DNA from: Taiwanofungus camphoratus
Lineage: Eukaryota > Basidiomycota > Agaricomycetes > Polyporales > Taiwanofungaceae
Assembly (NCBI GenBank): GCA_003999685.1
Contig: CP021230.1
Span: 372,001 to 436,000, forward strand
DNA: 64,000 bases
Reading direction: 5' to 3'
The translations under genes and the position numbers were made by a program. Below, piece after piece: positions 11,195 to 22,896 of this stretch. Positions within the stretch are counted from its first letter, which is position 1; every line of letters begins with the position of its first letter. The notes below the pieces were generated by a model that worked only from the letters and a program-made list of their open reading frames with translations, was not told the origin of the DNA and searched no databases.

Positions 11195-12216
11195 TCACAT
11201 CAAGAACGGAACCACAGCCTTACGCTCAGGCGGGTAATCGGGGAAGCGGCTGTGGTACCACTCGTGTCCCTTGTATGCGCGCGGCAGCATCAAGAACACC
11301 TCCGAGAGGAAGAACAGATATGGTGGACTCAGGGTGGCGAGAAGCTGCGCAAAAGACGCAAACGAAGGGAACGGTGCTGCCGCCAGCGCGAACCCGAGCC
11401 ACTCGCACCATTCGCAGAAGTAATTTGGATATGATATGTAGTTGTAGAGGTACCCGTGCGGGATGGCGTAGTGTTCCTGCCTGCTCTTGTTCTTGCCATT
11501 ATTGTCTTCGTCATTGCCGCCATCTCCCCGGTCCTTAGCTTTCCCTTTTGCCTTTGCACTGCGCCGGATGTTTAGCAAAATTTCGTCATGTGCGATGTTG
11601 CCCACGAGGCCTGCAAACCACAGGCTAACCCCGGCCCAGAACAGAGGGCGCGTGAAGGCGCCGGAGAGGAAGGTCTGGGCAGCAGGTGAGGACAGGTATG
11701 TGCCCAAGAGCGAGCCGTTGACAGAGTTGAACAGCACGGCGGAGAGCGGGACTGCGATGTGCGACTTCGAGCGAGAGGGCGTGCGTAGCGGCGAAATGAT
11801 CGCGCGGTTCAAGTAGTGCAGTAAAAAGAGAGCGGAAAGAAATGTGGAGGGGTGCGTGAGGGTTAGTGGCGGTGTGCGCCCAGGTGAAAGGGGAGAGTTG
11901 ATGTAGTTGTATATGAACGCGGTTGGGGAGACTAACTCCATCACGATCCACGACTTGACGCCTTGACTCCTTACAGTGAGATGTGACCGCCAGCTTTGGA
12001 GAATTGACTCACCATCCACAAGAAATATGCTATTTTCCGACGGCACAAAACGCCCAAAGGGAGCATTGACGAAGAACGTGACTGGACAAACAAGCGGTGG
12101 AATAACCGCAAACCACATCCGTGCCGCTGTACACTCTACTGAGCATCCGGGATTCATTTACATGAGCATGTTCACGCACTGTCATACCAAATCTGTGATT
12201 CTTTGACGCTCGCCAT
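11195..12216 (-). CDS. Steroid 5-alpha-reductase-like membrane oxidoreductase
   Basis: Exons 12216-12180, 12126-12013 and 11961-11195 give 305 residues. Family signs are the LHYLNRAIISPLR block, VNGSLLGTYL, then the NADPH-binding end with HYAIPHGYLYNYISYPNYF, EWCEWLGFAL, LPRAYKGHEWYHSRFPDYP and a C-terminal AVVPFLM. Known members (SRD5A type) reduce the C4-C5 double bond of 3-oxo steroids in the ER membrane; in fungi the substrate is unclear. An unusual charged, low-complexity stretch rich in Lys, Asp, Asn and Gly (about residues 210-235) sits between the last conserved helix and the HYxIPxG block. The first exon codes only MASVKESQIWYD; it was added because both joins keep phase and give the usual YD-x-ARxWF start. 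Confidence 0.82.
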
Positions 12217-12574
12217 CCTTATAAGAAGGAGGCAGTAAGTATATGCAAGTAGTATGGTCCGACACAAGGCTTGCAACGCGCGCATTCTACATTCAGCAAT
12301 CGTCGGTGGGATCACATGATTTACGCGCTACCACGTGTATGTATACCATACTTATTGCCCCAACCACATCATGATTGCAACGAGGAACTCGTGTTAGGTG
12401 CAACGTTCAAATACACACTTATAGAGTCGGCCTCTGCTGTATAGCATTTTCTGCGCGCGGGATAGCCTTAAACCAAAGCGTTCGACGCTGGTCTCACAGT
12501 CCTTGACGTTACATTCTCTGCAACTACTGTACTCTGGCCTTAATTGTCCAAGCGTTCTGCAATTGTTTGCCGGC
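12217..12574. other. Shared upstream region of two divergent genes
   Basis: Lies between the starts of the reductase-like gene (-) and TRAPPC11 (+). No further feature recognised. Confidence 0.4.
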
Positions 12575-15500
12575 ATGAATTCATATCCGCCGGAGTTGCT
12601 CACACAGTTCGCGCCAGTTATGTTTGTTGCTGGACTTGACCTTCCTCCCCCGTCTTCTGGCGGAAAGGTGCAGGACCCGTTCATCGTGCTCTCGTATCGC
12701 CTGCGCGAGGCTCTCCTCCAACAACGCAAGGTAGCGATCTGGCAGCCCGAGAAGAACAAGACATTCCAGGTGGTTCTTGTAGACAAAGTGCGTTGCGCTG
12801 CCTCTGGGAGCTTGGTCTAGTGTATTGACATTGGTGCACGCAGAGTGTGCGCTTCCCGCCTCGCAAGCTCGTCAACCCCGATGACTCGCAGCAAGCCGGG
12901 GCGCACTCACCCCTGTCTCCTCTGACGCCAAGCTCCCCTGTGTATCCTGACGGGCTCATCGCACCGATATGGGTGCGGAAGCATACGACGCTCGTGCCCG
13001 CCGTGTTTGTACTGTTCACCAAAATTTTCGACTGGTATGTGCAGCAAAGCAGCGTGCCTCCAGATGGAGGTGATAGGGAGCGCGAGAAAGAGCGTGAGAC
13101 AGAGGAACGGAGGCGAGATGCGGAGTTGTCAACGGAACTTGCGCTGCGGAAGAAAAGCACAGGGGAGAGGGGGATCAAGCTAACGGTTGTGTTGATGGCC
13201 AGCAGACGTATGCTAGGTATGTGCACATTGGGGTAAAAGTATAAAAAAGGCAATGACAACTAGCAGACGACCCATCTCTGGACACTCGCCTGACTTACAT
13301 CCGGAGACAGAGTGGACTCGATCCCCGCGCTGCCCTGTTTGTCCTGAGTCCGGTCACACAGCCTGAGATTGGCGATTTCGTACGCAGGTAAGAGTCACCT
13401 CGCCGAACGTCTGTTAGTCGTATGCTGACGTTGCACAGCCTGCAAGAAGCACTATATGATCCCGCAATGGAATATTATACCAACCATTCGAAACGGGTGC
13501 GTCGCAAGCGCAATCGCCACTCTCAAAGCACACCATCATATCCAGTGCTCCCTCACTCCCCTGCCAGTGGCGTGGGTGCAGCTCGACCACTCAGGCCGGA
13601 AGGATGGACGGTCAGGTATGAATATAAGATGGCATGCTTTGCTGAATTCAGAGGGGAAGATGAGGTGGCGCTGAAGTACACTATCGGTGTTTGTCGTCAC
13701 GGATATCGTAGCTCACGCTCTTTGTAAGGCACTACCAGGACGCGTGTTCGACTCTAATTCTCATGTTTGGGTCTACCGCTATCCTGCCCCCTCGTACGAA
13801 GCGGTGGGCGGAAGCAAAAGTACTTGCGGATTGCATCAACCTAAAGGTACGCCTGTGTTGTGGAGTTCATGAAAATCTACCGACTGTCGAGCGTTCTAGA
13901 TATGCAAACTCTATTTGTATAACAACGAGCATTCGCTAGCGCTCTCACACCATAATAGCCACATGCGCAAATTCGCCGACTTCTCGCGGGGCTGGGGCAT
14001 TGGCGAGGAGACCTTCGAGTTTTGGAGCTGGCTCGCTCGACAGTTCGTCAAGTCCACTCTTCCTTAGATCCACATCTATATCAGATTTGAGTATGCAGGC
14101 ATCGCGTATTTGCAGAATTGCTCGAGCAAGGCACGCGTTCGTCACTTAAGATCCCCTCGCACTACGCCACACCGTTGACCGCCGCCGCTGGAATAGCTGC
14201 TCAGGCCCTGGAGAGTGGCAATCAGCGGAACCCGATGGAGGTCGATGCGATGCGTATGCCGGGCCTGAACCCGAACCAGGCACTGCAACATCCAGGGTTC
14301 TACTATTATATGGCCGCTCGGTGTACGGAGCGAAGAAGGGAACGCTTTTTGAGGGCACTCGAGGCCGAGGTGCGTGGTTTGCCTTGCATTCTGAGTGGAG
14401 TGCGAATCCAATGTCATCGTAGTCCGAGGAGCGTATAACGATGGCTTCGCCAGGATACGCCAACGAGAAGAAGGTAGATCATTTAGCGCTCATTCTTGAG
14501 GTTTGCTTTTTCTGTTTCTCCGATAAGGGTGGTCTACACCAACTTACTAACATCAATGTTCTTTTCCTAGCTATATACCAGGTCATACGAGCTGTTCAAG
14601 ACATACAATCCCGCTAGTGGTCATGGCCAAGGACGGCTGACGCTTTGGATAGCGTTTCGGATCGCACAGACCTACTACGACTCGGGAAAGTTCGATATGG
14701 CCGTCCGGTACGCGATTTAGTAACTCAGACCCTCATTGTGTTACATGACCTTCCTCTTTTAGGTTCTTCGAACGTATCGCCAAGACGTACCGTCGTGAGA
14801 GATGGGATTCCTTATTGTGTCCATTGCTGTCGACATGGTACTCTTGCGCGCAGCAAATGGGTGACACGGAGCTTAGCGTTCGGCTGCTTTTCGAGATGCT
14901 GGGTCATGGTAGCAATTTTTGATTCTGGATCATCTGAGTACCTCATGGTAAAGGTTGTCCAGGTGTCAGGACCCAGCAAGACGATCCCGATGCAACGCAA
15001 GAAGATCTGTTAGCGGTGCTGAAGGCAGGTTTCCAGTAACGTCTTCCCCGGTCATGCGAGATTGATTGTCCCATCACCATGCTGTCAGAGTACAGTGCCT
15101 TCCTGTACAGACGAAACGTTCATAGTTGACGCGTTAGATTCAGAACAAATACGTTTGTGGAATGCCAATTCTTCTGTATACCGACCTAATCGGGCAAATT
15201 TTTCCATTTTCTAGTCGACTCTTCGGTAGTCTTCTGGAAACACGAAGTCACCGTGGATGAGCCTGTAGCGTTTCAAATTTCACTTACAGGGCGGCCGACT
15301 GTCTCGATGTCATCATTGCCGTTCTCATCATTGATCATACACTTCTCTGCTGACATTCCTCCTATCACTGTCCGGCACTCACCGTTTGATGGGGAGTTGT
15401 TGGCTATCCAAAAGGTGGACCTTGGAAGTATTACAATTCCTACGGGGAGCGAAAGCGAGGGTGAGGGTAAAGAAGTTGAATGCAATCTACGATGGGGACC

Positions 15501-17441
15501 CGGTGGGATGATAATTTTCACCGGAAGCTTATCCTCAGATTCACCAGTAGTTATTAAAGTAAGGATTCATTTTCAGCGTCAAATTGAAAGAAAGCTGTCT
15601 GAATGTTTTGTTTGTATACATTTTACAGATTACCAAGCTGGTATTATGCCTTCAAGAAGGCAAGTGGTCAGTTGAGATACCCCTGCATCCTGTAAATGCA
15701 CGACACGGATCTTTTACCTCTCCAAGATGGCTGATTTCCGAAAATCCCGTACAATTCAAGCCTATTCGAAGGGACCACTATTCCACAGCAACGTAAGTCA
15801 TTCTATGTTACAAAAGGATAGTCACTTACTTTGACATATATGCTCGATCCGTAGAGTGCGCCATCGACCTCATCAAGTACATATCTCGTTGTCCCATTAT
15901 TCACCTGCTTATTTGAGTGAGAACTTTCCCATCAACATGGAAATCACCAATGAGGACGACAGAGAACTGGACGTAATTGTGGATATACTATTACAGCCTA
16001 CTGAAAGTGAAGGAACTGGTCTGTGCCTTCACGTATCCTCAAGTATACCACGTCTAACTGCTCTTTCACGACGACTCTAGTGAATTACATCAGCTTTGGT
16101 GACGAGCGGTCGTCGAGTTTGATCAAAGGCGTCGCGCTTGGCGTTCTCGCGCCCGGCGTCAGTGTGCTCAAGGCCCTCTATCTCACAAATACAGCTGCCG
16201 TTGGCGACAGAACGATCGACATTTCAGTCCAAACACGGGCAATCTCCTCGGTGGCCTCAACGAGTCCTGTTTCACCAGAGAGTCCTTCTGCCCCTATTGT
16301 AGCGGACAGGTATGAGACCTTACGGACAATACTGATACCAGTAGTAGAGCCGATCAAGGTTGAATATCAAACAGTTTACCGGCGGTCCTTAGCAGGACAG
16401 CCTGGTTTGGCGGATCTCAGGACATACACAGCTGAGTTCTGGGATGATGGTGGTGGAGGAGAGGCCGAAATCATGTCCTTAATGACTTGCTTGGCACCGT
16501 CAGGGGTGGTTGTAGAGGGTATCAAATTGAACAGACAGGTCAGGAAAACAGCAGCTTACTGTTGAATTTCATTGATGGTCTCTTCAGGATTGTCGAAACG
16601 CGAAGGTGCTTGACAGCGCGATCGACGAACACGAGGAGTCCTTCTTGACTGGTCTGTTGTCTTGAGCACATGTGATTTTTGAACAATCTGACATGTAGTC
16701 GACAACAGAATTGCTACCGGGAGATGAGATATGCGACTATTGTCGGATCAGTCTAGCCCTCGACGCGCAGTATTTACAGACCGACGCCATTGCTGGACTT
16801 GGAGCATACGAAATTTCCTGGCGGAGGTGATTTAATGTCTTAACTAGTTAAGTATCTGCTGACAGTCGACAAGGATTTTACCTGACGGAAGTCACGGATC
16901 TCTGTCTATCTGTCATTTCCCGCTGCCTCCGTTACGGCCACCGAACGATGGGCTAATCGCGCTCCTGGACGCTCCTCCCACTGCGAAATTACACAACCCC
17001 ATTCCACTCCGCTTAACCATCCGAAACCGGCATCCCACACGGTCGGCGAACATCACGGTGCATCTTGAACCGGACAATGCGGACGCATTCGTCGTAGCGG
17101 GACTGAGGAGCGGCCGAATGCCGATTCTCCTCCCAGGCGGAGAGGATAGTATTGTTTGGAAGTTGATTCCAGTAGAGTGCGGCTTTGTCAAAGTTCCGAA
17201 AATCAGAGTAGTAGATCGCAGGAAGGCGGTAGATGGGGCCCATTCTCAGAGTCCACTGGATCTGGGCACCGCCGTGGAAAGTGAAGGAGATATTGTATGC
17301 ATCGTAGATGTCAGATGGGAGGGGAAACGGCAAGCCGATGACAGGCAGCAAGGGAGGAGCAGTATAGATAGCGCGAAAGCAAGGTCCGGAGATGAAAATT
17401 CGCAGGTGAATGAACAGCCAGTTGTCCTCGTACTACCGTGA
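12575..17441 (+). CDS. TRAPPC11: TRAPPC11-like subunit of the TRAPP vesicle-tethering complex
   Basis: Nineteen exons: 12575-12787, 12844-13216, 13267-13387, 13439-13675, 13729-13846, 13900-14042, 14099-14369, 14423-14500, 14571-14707, 14763-14908, 14963-15028, 15096-15152, 15215-15558, 15629-15792, 15855-16018, 16081-16538, 16588-16651, 16709-16826 and 16874-17441, for 1279 residues. The middle carries the foie-gras domain (for example YEYKMACFAEFRGE, HYQDA, KRWAEAKVLADCINLK, RKFADFSRGWGIGEETFEFW, YYDSGKFDMAVRFFERIAK); the C-terminal third is beta-rich (gryzun type). TRAPPC11 acts in ER-to-Golgi tethering and early autophagy. The join after 15028 can also be drawn as a GC-AG intron (15025-15088), changing LKAVPS to LKSTVPS. 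All 18 introns are 47-70 nt. Confidence 0.88.
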
Positions 17442-17696
17442 TTCGTTGGTTCATGACAAGATAAGTCTGTCTTTGGGGCTGTACATAATATCATTTTTTT
17501 CGGTTTCCAACAGCTTAGTTGTACCGCAAACTTGCGGGATGTGTCCTTCAAAAGTACTATACATTCGCGAAAGCTACCGATAAGATAAACTGATCTGCAT
17601 ACAATTTAAAATTGGGTAGTTTGGGTACGATACAGAGTAGGCAGAAACGTACGTGTGTATATCATATTCCCAAGACCTGTCAGAATTCACCATCTA

Positions 17697-18404
17697 TTAT
17701 AGGTCTGGCTTGACCCATGCGGCCTGAGAAGTAACATATGGATCAGAACGGGACGACACATGTGGAACTCGATGCACTCACGTTCCATGTTATCCGCTCT
17801 GCTCCGTCATCTCCTACAGTCCTCTTCACTGTTCCTTCTGCAACGCTGGGACTGTTGACAAATCGTGCAACGCTTTGTAGCTTAGTAATATCAATATCGT
17901 AGCGTTTTGCAAGCTTATTGAGCTCCTCCATGCTGGAAACAGACTTCCGCTCTTCAAGCAGTTCGTGAAGCGATGCAGCTAACATCCGATTATGTGTGGA
18001 CTGCGAGGACCGAGCCTCCGCTTCGGATTGTTGTCGGGCCTGGAAAATGCGTTGCGTACGATCTGCTGCCTGTAACACAAAAGCGTCAGGAGGATGTATG
18101 ACAAAAGGAGAAATATCAGAAGGCCCCTCACAGGTCGAATAGTCTGCATATGATGATTCACTTTGACCGGACCCAACTGGTTCAGATTCGCCATGAACTG
18201 AGGGTCCCGCGAATCCCGCTCAATGGCTTGCACACTTGTTGAGTAACATCAACCATAGAAGAGTACTCCTCTACCTTCGTTCTTTGTCTCACTTGCTTTA
18301 GGTAGCGTTGGTCGTGGGGATGGTGCATTTTCAGTCCGAGCCCCCGTCCAATGTGGTTTAGTCTTAGGAAATTGGCGGGCTGGCTTTGACGACGCTCCCC
18401 CCAT
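17697..18404 (-). CDS. Conserved fungal protein of unknown function with myristoylation-type N-terminus
   Basis: Exons 18404-18293, 18226-18132, 18069-17782 and 17723-17697 give 173 residues. I do not recognise the family by name. The start MGGASSKPARQF fits the N-myristoylation pattern (Gly2, Ser6, Lys7) followed by basic residues. Next come a Pro-rich part, a conserved-looking ERDSRDPQFMANLNQLGPV and HHMQTIRP, a helical Gln/Glu/Arg-rich region (about 75-130), and the end ITWNAAWVKPDL. All four joins are in phase and the introns are 58-66 nt. The frame of exon 1 was chosen over two others because it alone joins to exon 2 and starts with a good ATG. Likely a soluble, membrane-tethered protein, perhaps on mitochondria or endomembranes; that is inference. 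Convergent with TRAPPC11. Confidence 0.72.
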
Positions 18405-18689
18405 CGCTTACTATAGAAAGATGTAAACAGAAGGGATCTCCTTGGCTGGGGAAGACACAATCGGCGTGTTGTGGGACTCGTAAAAGAATAAGCTCAACCT
18501 TGAGTCCTCCGCTACACGAAGTCGCGCGTGGATCATGTGACTGTCCCGCCCACTTCCGAGTTTGGTCTCCCGCCGCCCGCTTTGAGGCTTACACCCGAAC
18601 CGTGACCTTCCTCCAAAATACTGTCTCGAGCCTTCATACGACACAACTCAACAGCCTTCGTGGCTTTGAGGTTTCTGATAGAAATAACG

Positions 18690-19485
18690 ATGGCGACCCC
18701 CTCCTTATCTGGAGCACTCATATCTGAACGGGGAGTATCATCAGAAACTGCAGATGTCCAAGGGCATCACACGGATTTGGAGCCACCCTCGCAGCCATTA
18801 GTCATGCAGATTGTAGTTCGCCGGGACTTACTTGATGTCTGTGCCATATGCTATCTAGCTTGTAGGCGCCTTGCAGTTGACATTAGCGATGCATCTCAAA
18901 TCGGCGATACATTTCGTACACCTGAATTTCGTGCTGAACACGGTCTATGATAACTTTCTACTGTGATCCTGATTGTTTCACTTAGAGGGAAGGATGGGGT
19001 ATAGGTCCGTTAATGGCGCAGACTGCGCATGCTACAGCCGCGGTAGGTTCAGTTTCCGAGAGTTATCAACGTTCTGGACATTGTTCAATCTATAAAATTT
19101 ATTAGGTCCTTCATGAGACGTACAATCGTCTAGAAACCCAGGCATACCTCAATGATCTAAAAAACATGCGGAAGGTTGATTACCTAGCTCCTATGCTTCC
19201 TGATAACTCCTCTGTATTCATGATCCTGTATCCAGGTGGTTCTCCAGGTATTAATATATCCGTTTCACCCACGTCCTCTGAACATTCTTCGGACAGACTG
19301 CGGACAGAACCAGCATCGAACGCCTGAGTAGCCTCTTTTCTTCCAGTGACCCACCTATCCCGCACCATCTCTGGGTAGAGCACCCAGAGGATGTGCCTAC
19401 CTGCCTCGCCCTGGCGCCTAACCGAAGAGAGTCAAGAATAAAAAAGGCGTTGGACAAGACAGGATGCCGGTTATGGAAGAGCTGA
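18690..19485 (+). CDS. PTRHD1-like peptidyl-tRNA hydrolase 2 family protein
   Basis: Five exons: 18690-18836, 18986-19042, 19106-19174, 19236-19247 and 19297-19485, giving 157 residues. The PTH2 fold is shown by LVMQIVVRRDLLD, EGWGIGPLMAQTAHATAA, ETQAYLNDLKNMRKVVLQ and the C-terminal HLWVEHPEDVPTCLALAPN. PTH2 enzymes release peptides from peptidyl-tRNA; PTRHD1 forms are a eukaryotic subgroup whose exact substrate is less certain. The fourth exon is a 12-nt micro-exon (V-V-L-Q) between introns of 61 and 49 nt, and without it the conserved KVVL-x-T beta strand is lost. The upstream regulatory space (18405-18689) is shared with the divergent 173-residue protein gene. Confidence 0.87.
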
Positions 19486-19807
19486 TTAAAATGCATCTCG
19501 GATGGCCCTTTCCCTACATATCCGATGTGCAGAGAGACCGTGATTCCGAACCATCAGTCTCTTGTTATTGCTGTCAGGTCTATGCTATCATTGCACGATG
19601 GCTGTCTTTGGGCCCTCATTCATCAGCACACTTATAGTGCGTCTGTCGTTTAGATATCAATTGATACTCCTACACGAACATACAACGACTAATTGTCTCA
19701 GCGACATCGAAAACAACACTAATGCAATTATTCTTCGTATACGCTACCCTTCCCCAATTCATATCAGAGCCTGATGGTAGGTGGCAGAGTGACGGCAGGA
19801 CGGGCAA
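19486..19807. other. Spacer between convergent genes
   Basis: 3' flanks of the PTRHD1-like and HUB1 genes. No other feature seen. Confidence 0.4.
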
Positions 19808-20320
19808 CTAATACATCTCGAGACTCATCCCATCGTGAATCTCGTAATCCGCTAATGTAATGTGATCCTTGTATATCGTGTACCTGGGAGGAATAAAATA
19901 ACCGTCGATCGTTCATCGGAATTGAGACGTGGACGACGCACCATTTCTTCAGCTGGATCTTGGTGTGGTCCGTGCCCGTCTGTGCGGCGATGAGCTTCTT
20001 CAGGTCGCCGACCGTGTCATCTGGGCTGCACTTCACGCGTACTGTACAGGCGAGTCAGTAGTTGTATGATGGATCAGTGTTCTGATGCTTTAAAAAGCGT
20101 GTTGTAAAGCACGGACCTTTGCGTCCCAAACGATCGTTTGCAATGACCTTCTCATACAAAGTTCGTTGTGAGACATTCAGAGACGATAGACAGAATGGCG
20201 ATTTCAGATCAGCAGCACAGAGAACCGCGTAAAGGTTGTGAGTTGTAGGAACGGATCCACTAGATGTCAGGATATGATTTGAGCGATGTAAACAGAGAAA
20301 CACACTTCAATTAGAGGCAT
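19808..20320 (-). CDS. HUB1: HUB1/UBL5 ubiquitin-like splicing modifier
   Basis: Exons 20320-20306, 20147-20117, 20041-19942 and 19883-19808 give 73 residues, the usual length of the family. The start is [19 protein letters not shown], followed by [39 protein letters not shown] and [14 protein letters not shown]1/UBL5 binds HIND elements in Snu66 and Prp38 without covalent attachment, and tunes splice-site choice in the nucleus. The usual C-terminus is LELYYQ or similar, with a double Tyr; here the frame ends with a single Tyr, consistent with Hub1 lacking a di-Gly tail. The first exon has only five codons before a 158-nt intron. Confidence 0.93.
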
Positions 20321-20631
20321 GGATGATTGCGTGCGCTGCGCTCGTAAATCCTAGAGTCTCTTGAAGACTGGCGAGGTAAGTACCAAGTCAAGTCATACTA
20401 GTGGAAGCTTTGCGAAAGTACTGAAGCAGATTGATAATTACGTAATAGACACTCTGTTATCTCGATCTCTATGGGCACTCAATTGCATCGAAGCCTCCGA
20501 GTTCTGGGGCCGTACACGTCTAATGCCTCAACCTTCAATATTCTTTGATTCTAACGTGACACATAAAGCAGCACTACATCATGCACAAACGATGATCCTG
20601 GAGTCAAACATCAAACACTCCCTGCTCCTGG
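20321..20631. other. Spacer upstream of HUB1
   Basis: Promoter side of HUB1 and 3' flank of the MFS pseudogene. A plus-strand frame (20361-20687) has no recognisable character. Confidence 0.4.
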
Positions 20632-22896
20632 TCAACTCTCCTGGACAGTGGTCTTCTTGTGCTCGTCGATCCCGCCTATTTCCATAGCCACTCCCTCCTC
20701 TTGCCATTTTCTCCCTTCCCACCACACCAGGATCACCAGCTCAGAGACTACCATCAGACCTCCCCACACAGAATACATCCCACCATCGCCTATTGCCCCC
20801 TGGGTAAATTGATTGATATATCGGAATTGACAGCGACGCAACGAGCAGTTAAATCATTTGCGCGGCATCAAAGAACACACGCAACACGTACCTGCAGCGA
20901 AACGGCAGCCTCCAGCGCGACAAAAGCAAAAACGCCACGAAAGAAACTGTTAGAAGCTGCCGCGGACGACGATCGACCGGTGTTGGCGTCAACAATATAG
21001 GCGAACGCACTTGCGTACACACAACTGTGTGTCCAAAAATTGTATCGATCGTCATTCGTGATCGACAGAAAATGACGATATCATGTCACTCACATCTGTA
21101 GGAATCCAGAGAGGAACAACATCACACACACGGCAGCAATTTGGACGTGCTTCTCGCAAACCCCACCGTACGCAATGACAGCGGGCGGAAAGAATGGGAT
21201 TGCGAACGTTGTGCTCTGTAAACGCTTCTGGATGTTTTCAACACAATGATTCTCGGAACATTATTTGAGGGCGAATGTACACTTATACATACTTCTGGAT
21301 AGCTTGCTCCCCCGTTCTTCGCCTTTAACTTGCGGAACACATAGTCGGAATAACGTCCTCCCAAGATACTCCCTAACAAACAACCTGGAATGAACGGGGG
21401 ATAACATTAGTACCAAAGACAATAATAGAAGAAAGAGCTGCCATTCACCCACTCCGTAAGCAAGTGAAACCAGTCCAATCTTGAGCGCGCCGTATTGATA
21501 CTTGCGTGCCAAACTGCGTGAAGTCGTGTATGTAACGCTGCAATTGAATGTAAATAAAAGGCCTCCGACGGAATTTGGCTACGAACAGATTTGGACGTGG
21601 AAGCGAAGTGAACTACCTGATGTAAAAAGTATGGCAAAATTGTTCTTTCTACGAAGAACGTAGAATATCGGCCTGATAGGGTTGGTGTCCCCGGTGGACA
21701 GTTTCACTTTTTCGATAGGCTCGGCGGGTATGCTTGACGCTTGGGCCTCAGCATCAGTTGCTATAGCATTAGCCAAGGCATGTTGCGTCGCCCGGCCGTC
21801 ACTCGCGATAGTCGCGTCGCGCGTTCGAGCCAAGCCTGCATTCTTCTTAGCGGTCTGCTGGTCCTGCACGCGCTTGAGCACCAGCTGGTATGTAAGGCTG
21901 CGCTCGCGGCGGAACGAGTCCTTGAAGAATACAAACGAAACGAGTCAGATGCCGGTGAAGATGACCAGGAACCAGAACGTCGCGCGCCAGTTGAAGCCCT
22001 GCGTCAGGGCTCCGCCGATTATGGACCCCAATGACGGACCCAGCAGAGGCGCGCTGGGGCGCAGGAGAGCATGACACGAGCCGAAACAGCACAACGACGG
22101 CATGAGCTCTATGGTCACTGAAGGGGTGGTGTGTAACTGACCAGTAATAAATCCCCATCATGGCTCCTCTTTGAGAAGGCTCGTAGAGATCTGCCAGCGT
22201 CGCCGCACCAATCGAGAACACGGCGCTAGATCTAGCGGTGGTGGGGGTGATCAGATGCACGCTGGCGACCACATTTGCAAGCATACCCTACTGCTTGGAG
22301 ACATCTCATACCGATCAATACTCCAATTTTCTTCGCGGCGGCTGCCATAATGAGCCCGAGCAGGCAGAGCCCGAGCGATACAAGCTGCAAGACTGCATGT
22401 TACTTTCAATTTCGAGGTATCAAGCATGCATGCTCGCTGACAGCACTCCAGAATAAGGGAATTACTCCCTGAAGAAGGATATAGAGCGACAGCGTGAGAC
22501 TGAGCTCGCCACTGGTCGCATGCAGCTCAGATTCGATTTGCGTGATGGCAGCTATCCGCTTTGGCTCAGCTACTAATTTGATTTTCGGAGAGATCTTTAA
22601 GACATACAGTTATAAATGTTAGAGCTCAGCCCCGAGATCATAGACGCTGCGGAGATCATAGCAACAATTGCATACTGCCGGCCCTTCAGTAGTAGTTGCT
22701 TCAGATACAATTCATAGACGAATACACATACCTTGCGAGCTTTCGACCATTTGCGTGGGTCATCGCCCACGACTACGTGCTCTATGCTGAGTGCGGTAGA
22801 CATTGACACAGACACACCCTGACTTCGGAAGTTCGTGTCCGCGTCAGCAGGCGCTTGACTGTGGTTGGTATCTAGGTTTCTGTGCTGGCCATCCAT
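20632..22896 (-). pseudogene. Decayed DHA1-type MFS drug/polyamine transporter
   Basis: Eleven exon-like blocks: 22896-22732, 22674-22608, 22551-22442, 22384-22287, 22231-22142, 22053-21617, 21562-21449, 21384-21293, 21227-21094, 21024-20892 and 20799-20632. Their splice sites all agree, and they would code about 535 residues. Family blocks include SLTLSLYILLQGVIPLFWSA, RCLQAVGSSAVFSIGAATLADL, APLLGPSLGSIIGGAL, AYIVDANTGRSSSA and GAIGDGGMYSVWGGL. Two faults suggest it is dead. An in-frame TGA at 21947-21945 falls where relatives have a Cys or similar codon after the helix ending VIFTGI. Motif A between helices 2 and 3 is also missing: the genomic text reads A-V-S-E after FWS and then breaks off. 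A single sequence error could explain the first fault but not the second. Confidence 0.75.

Noticed and set aside
15025-15088. GC-AG intron in TRAPPC11
   Set aside because: A GT-AG alternative (15029-15095) keeps phase, so the rarer type is not needed; it is noted as an option only.
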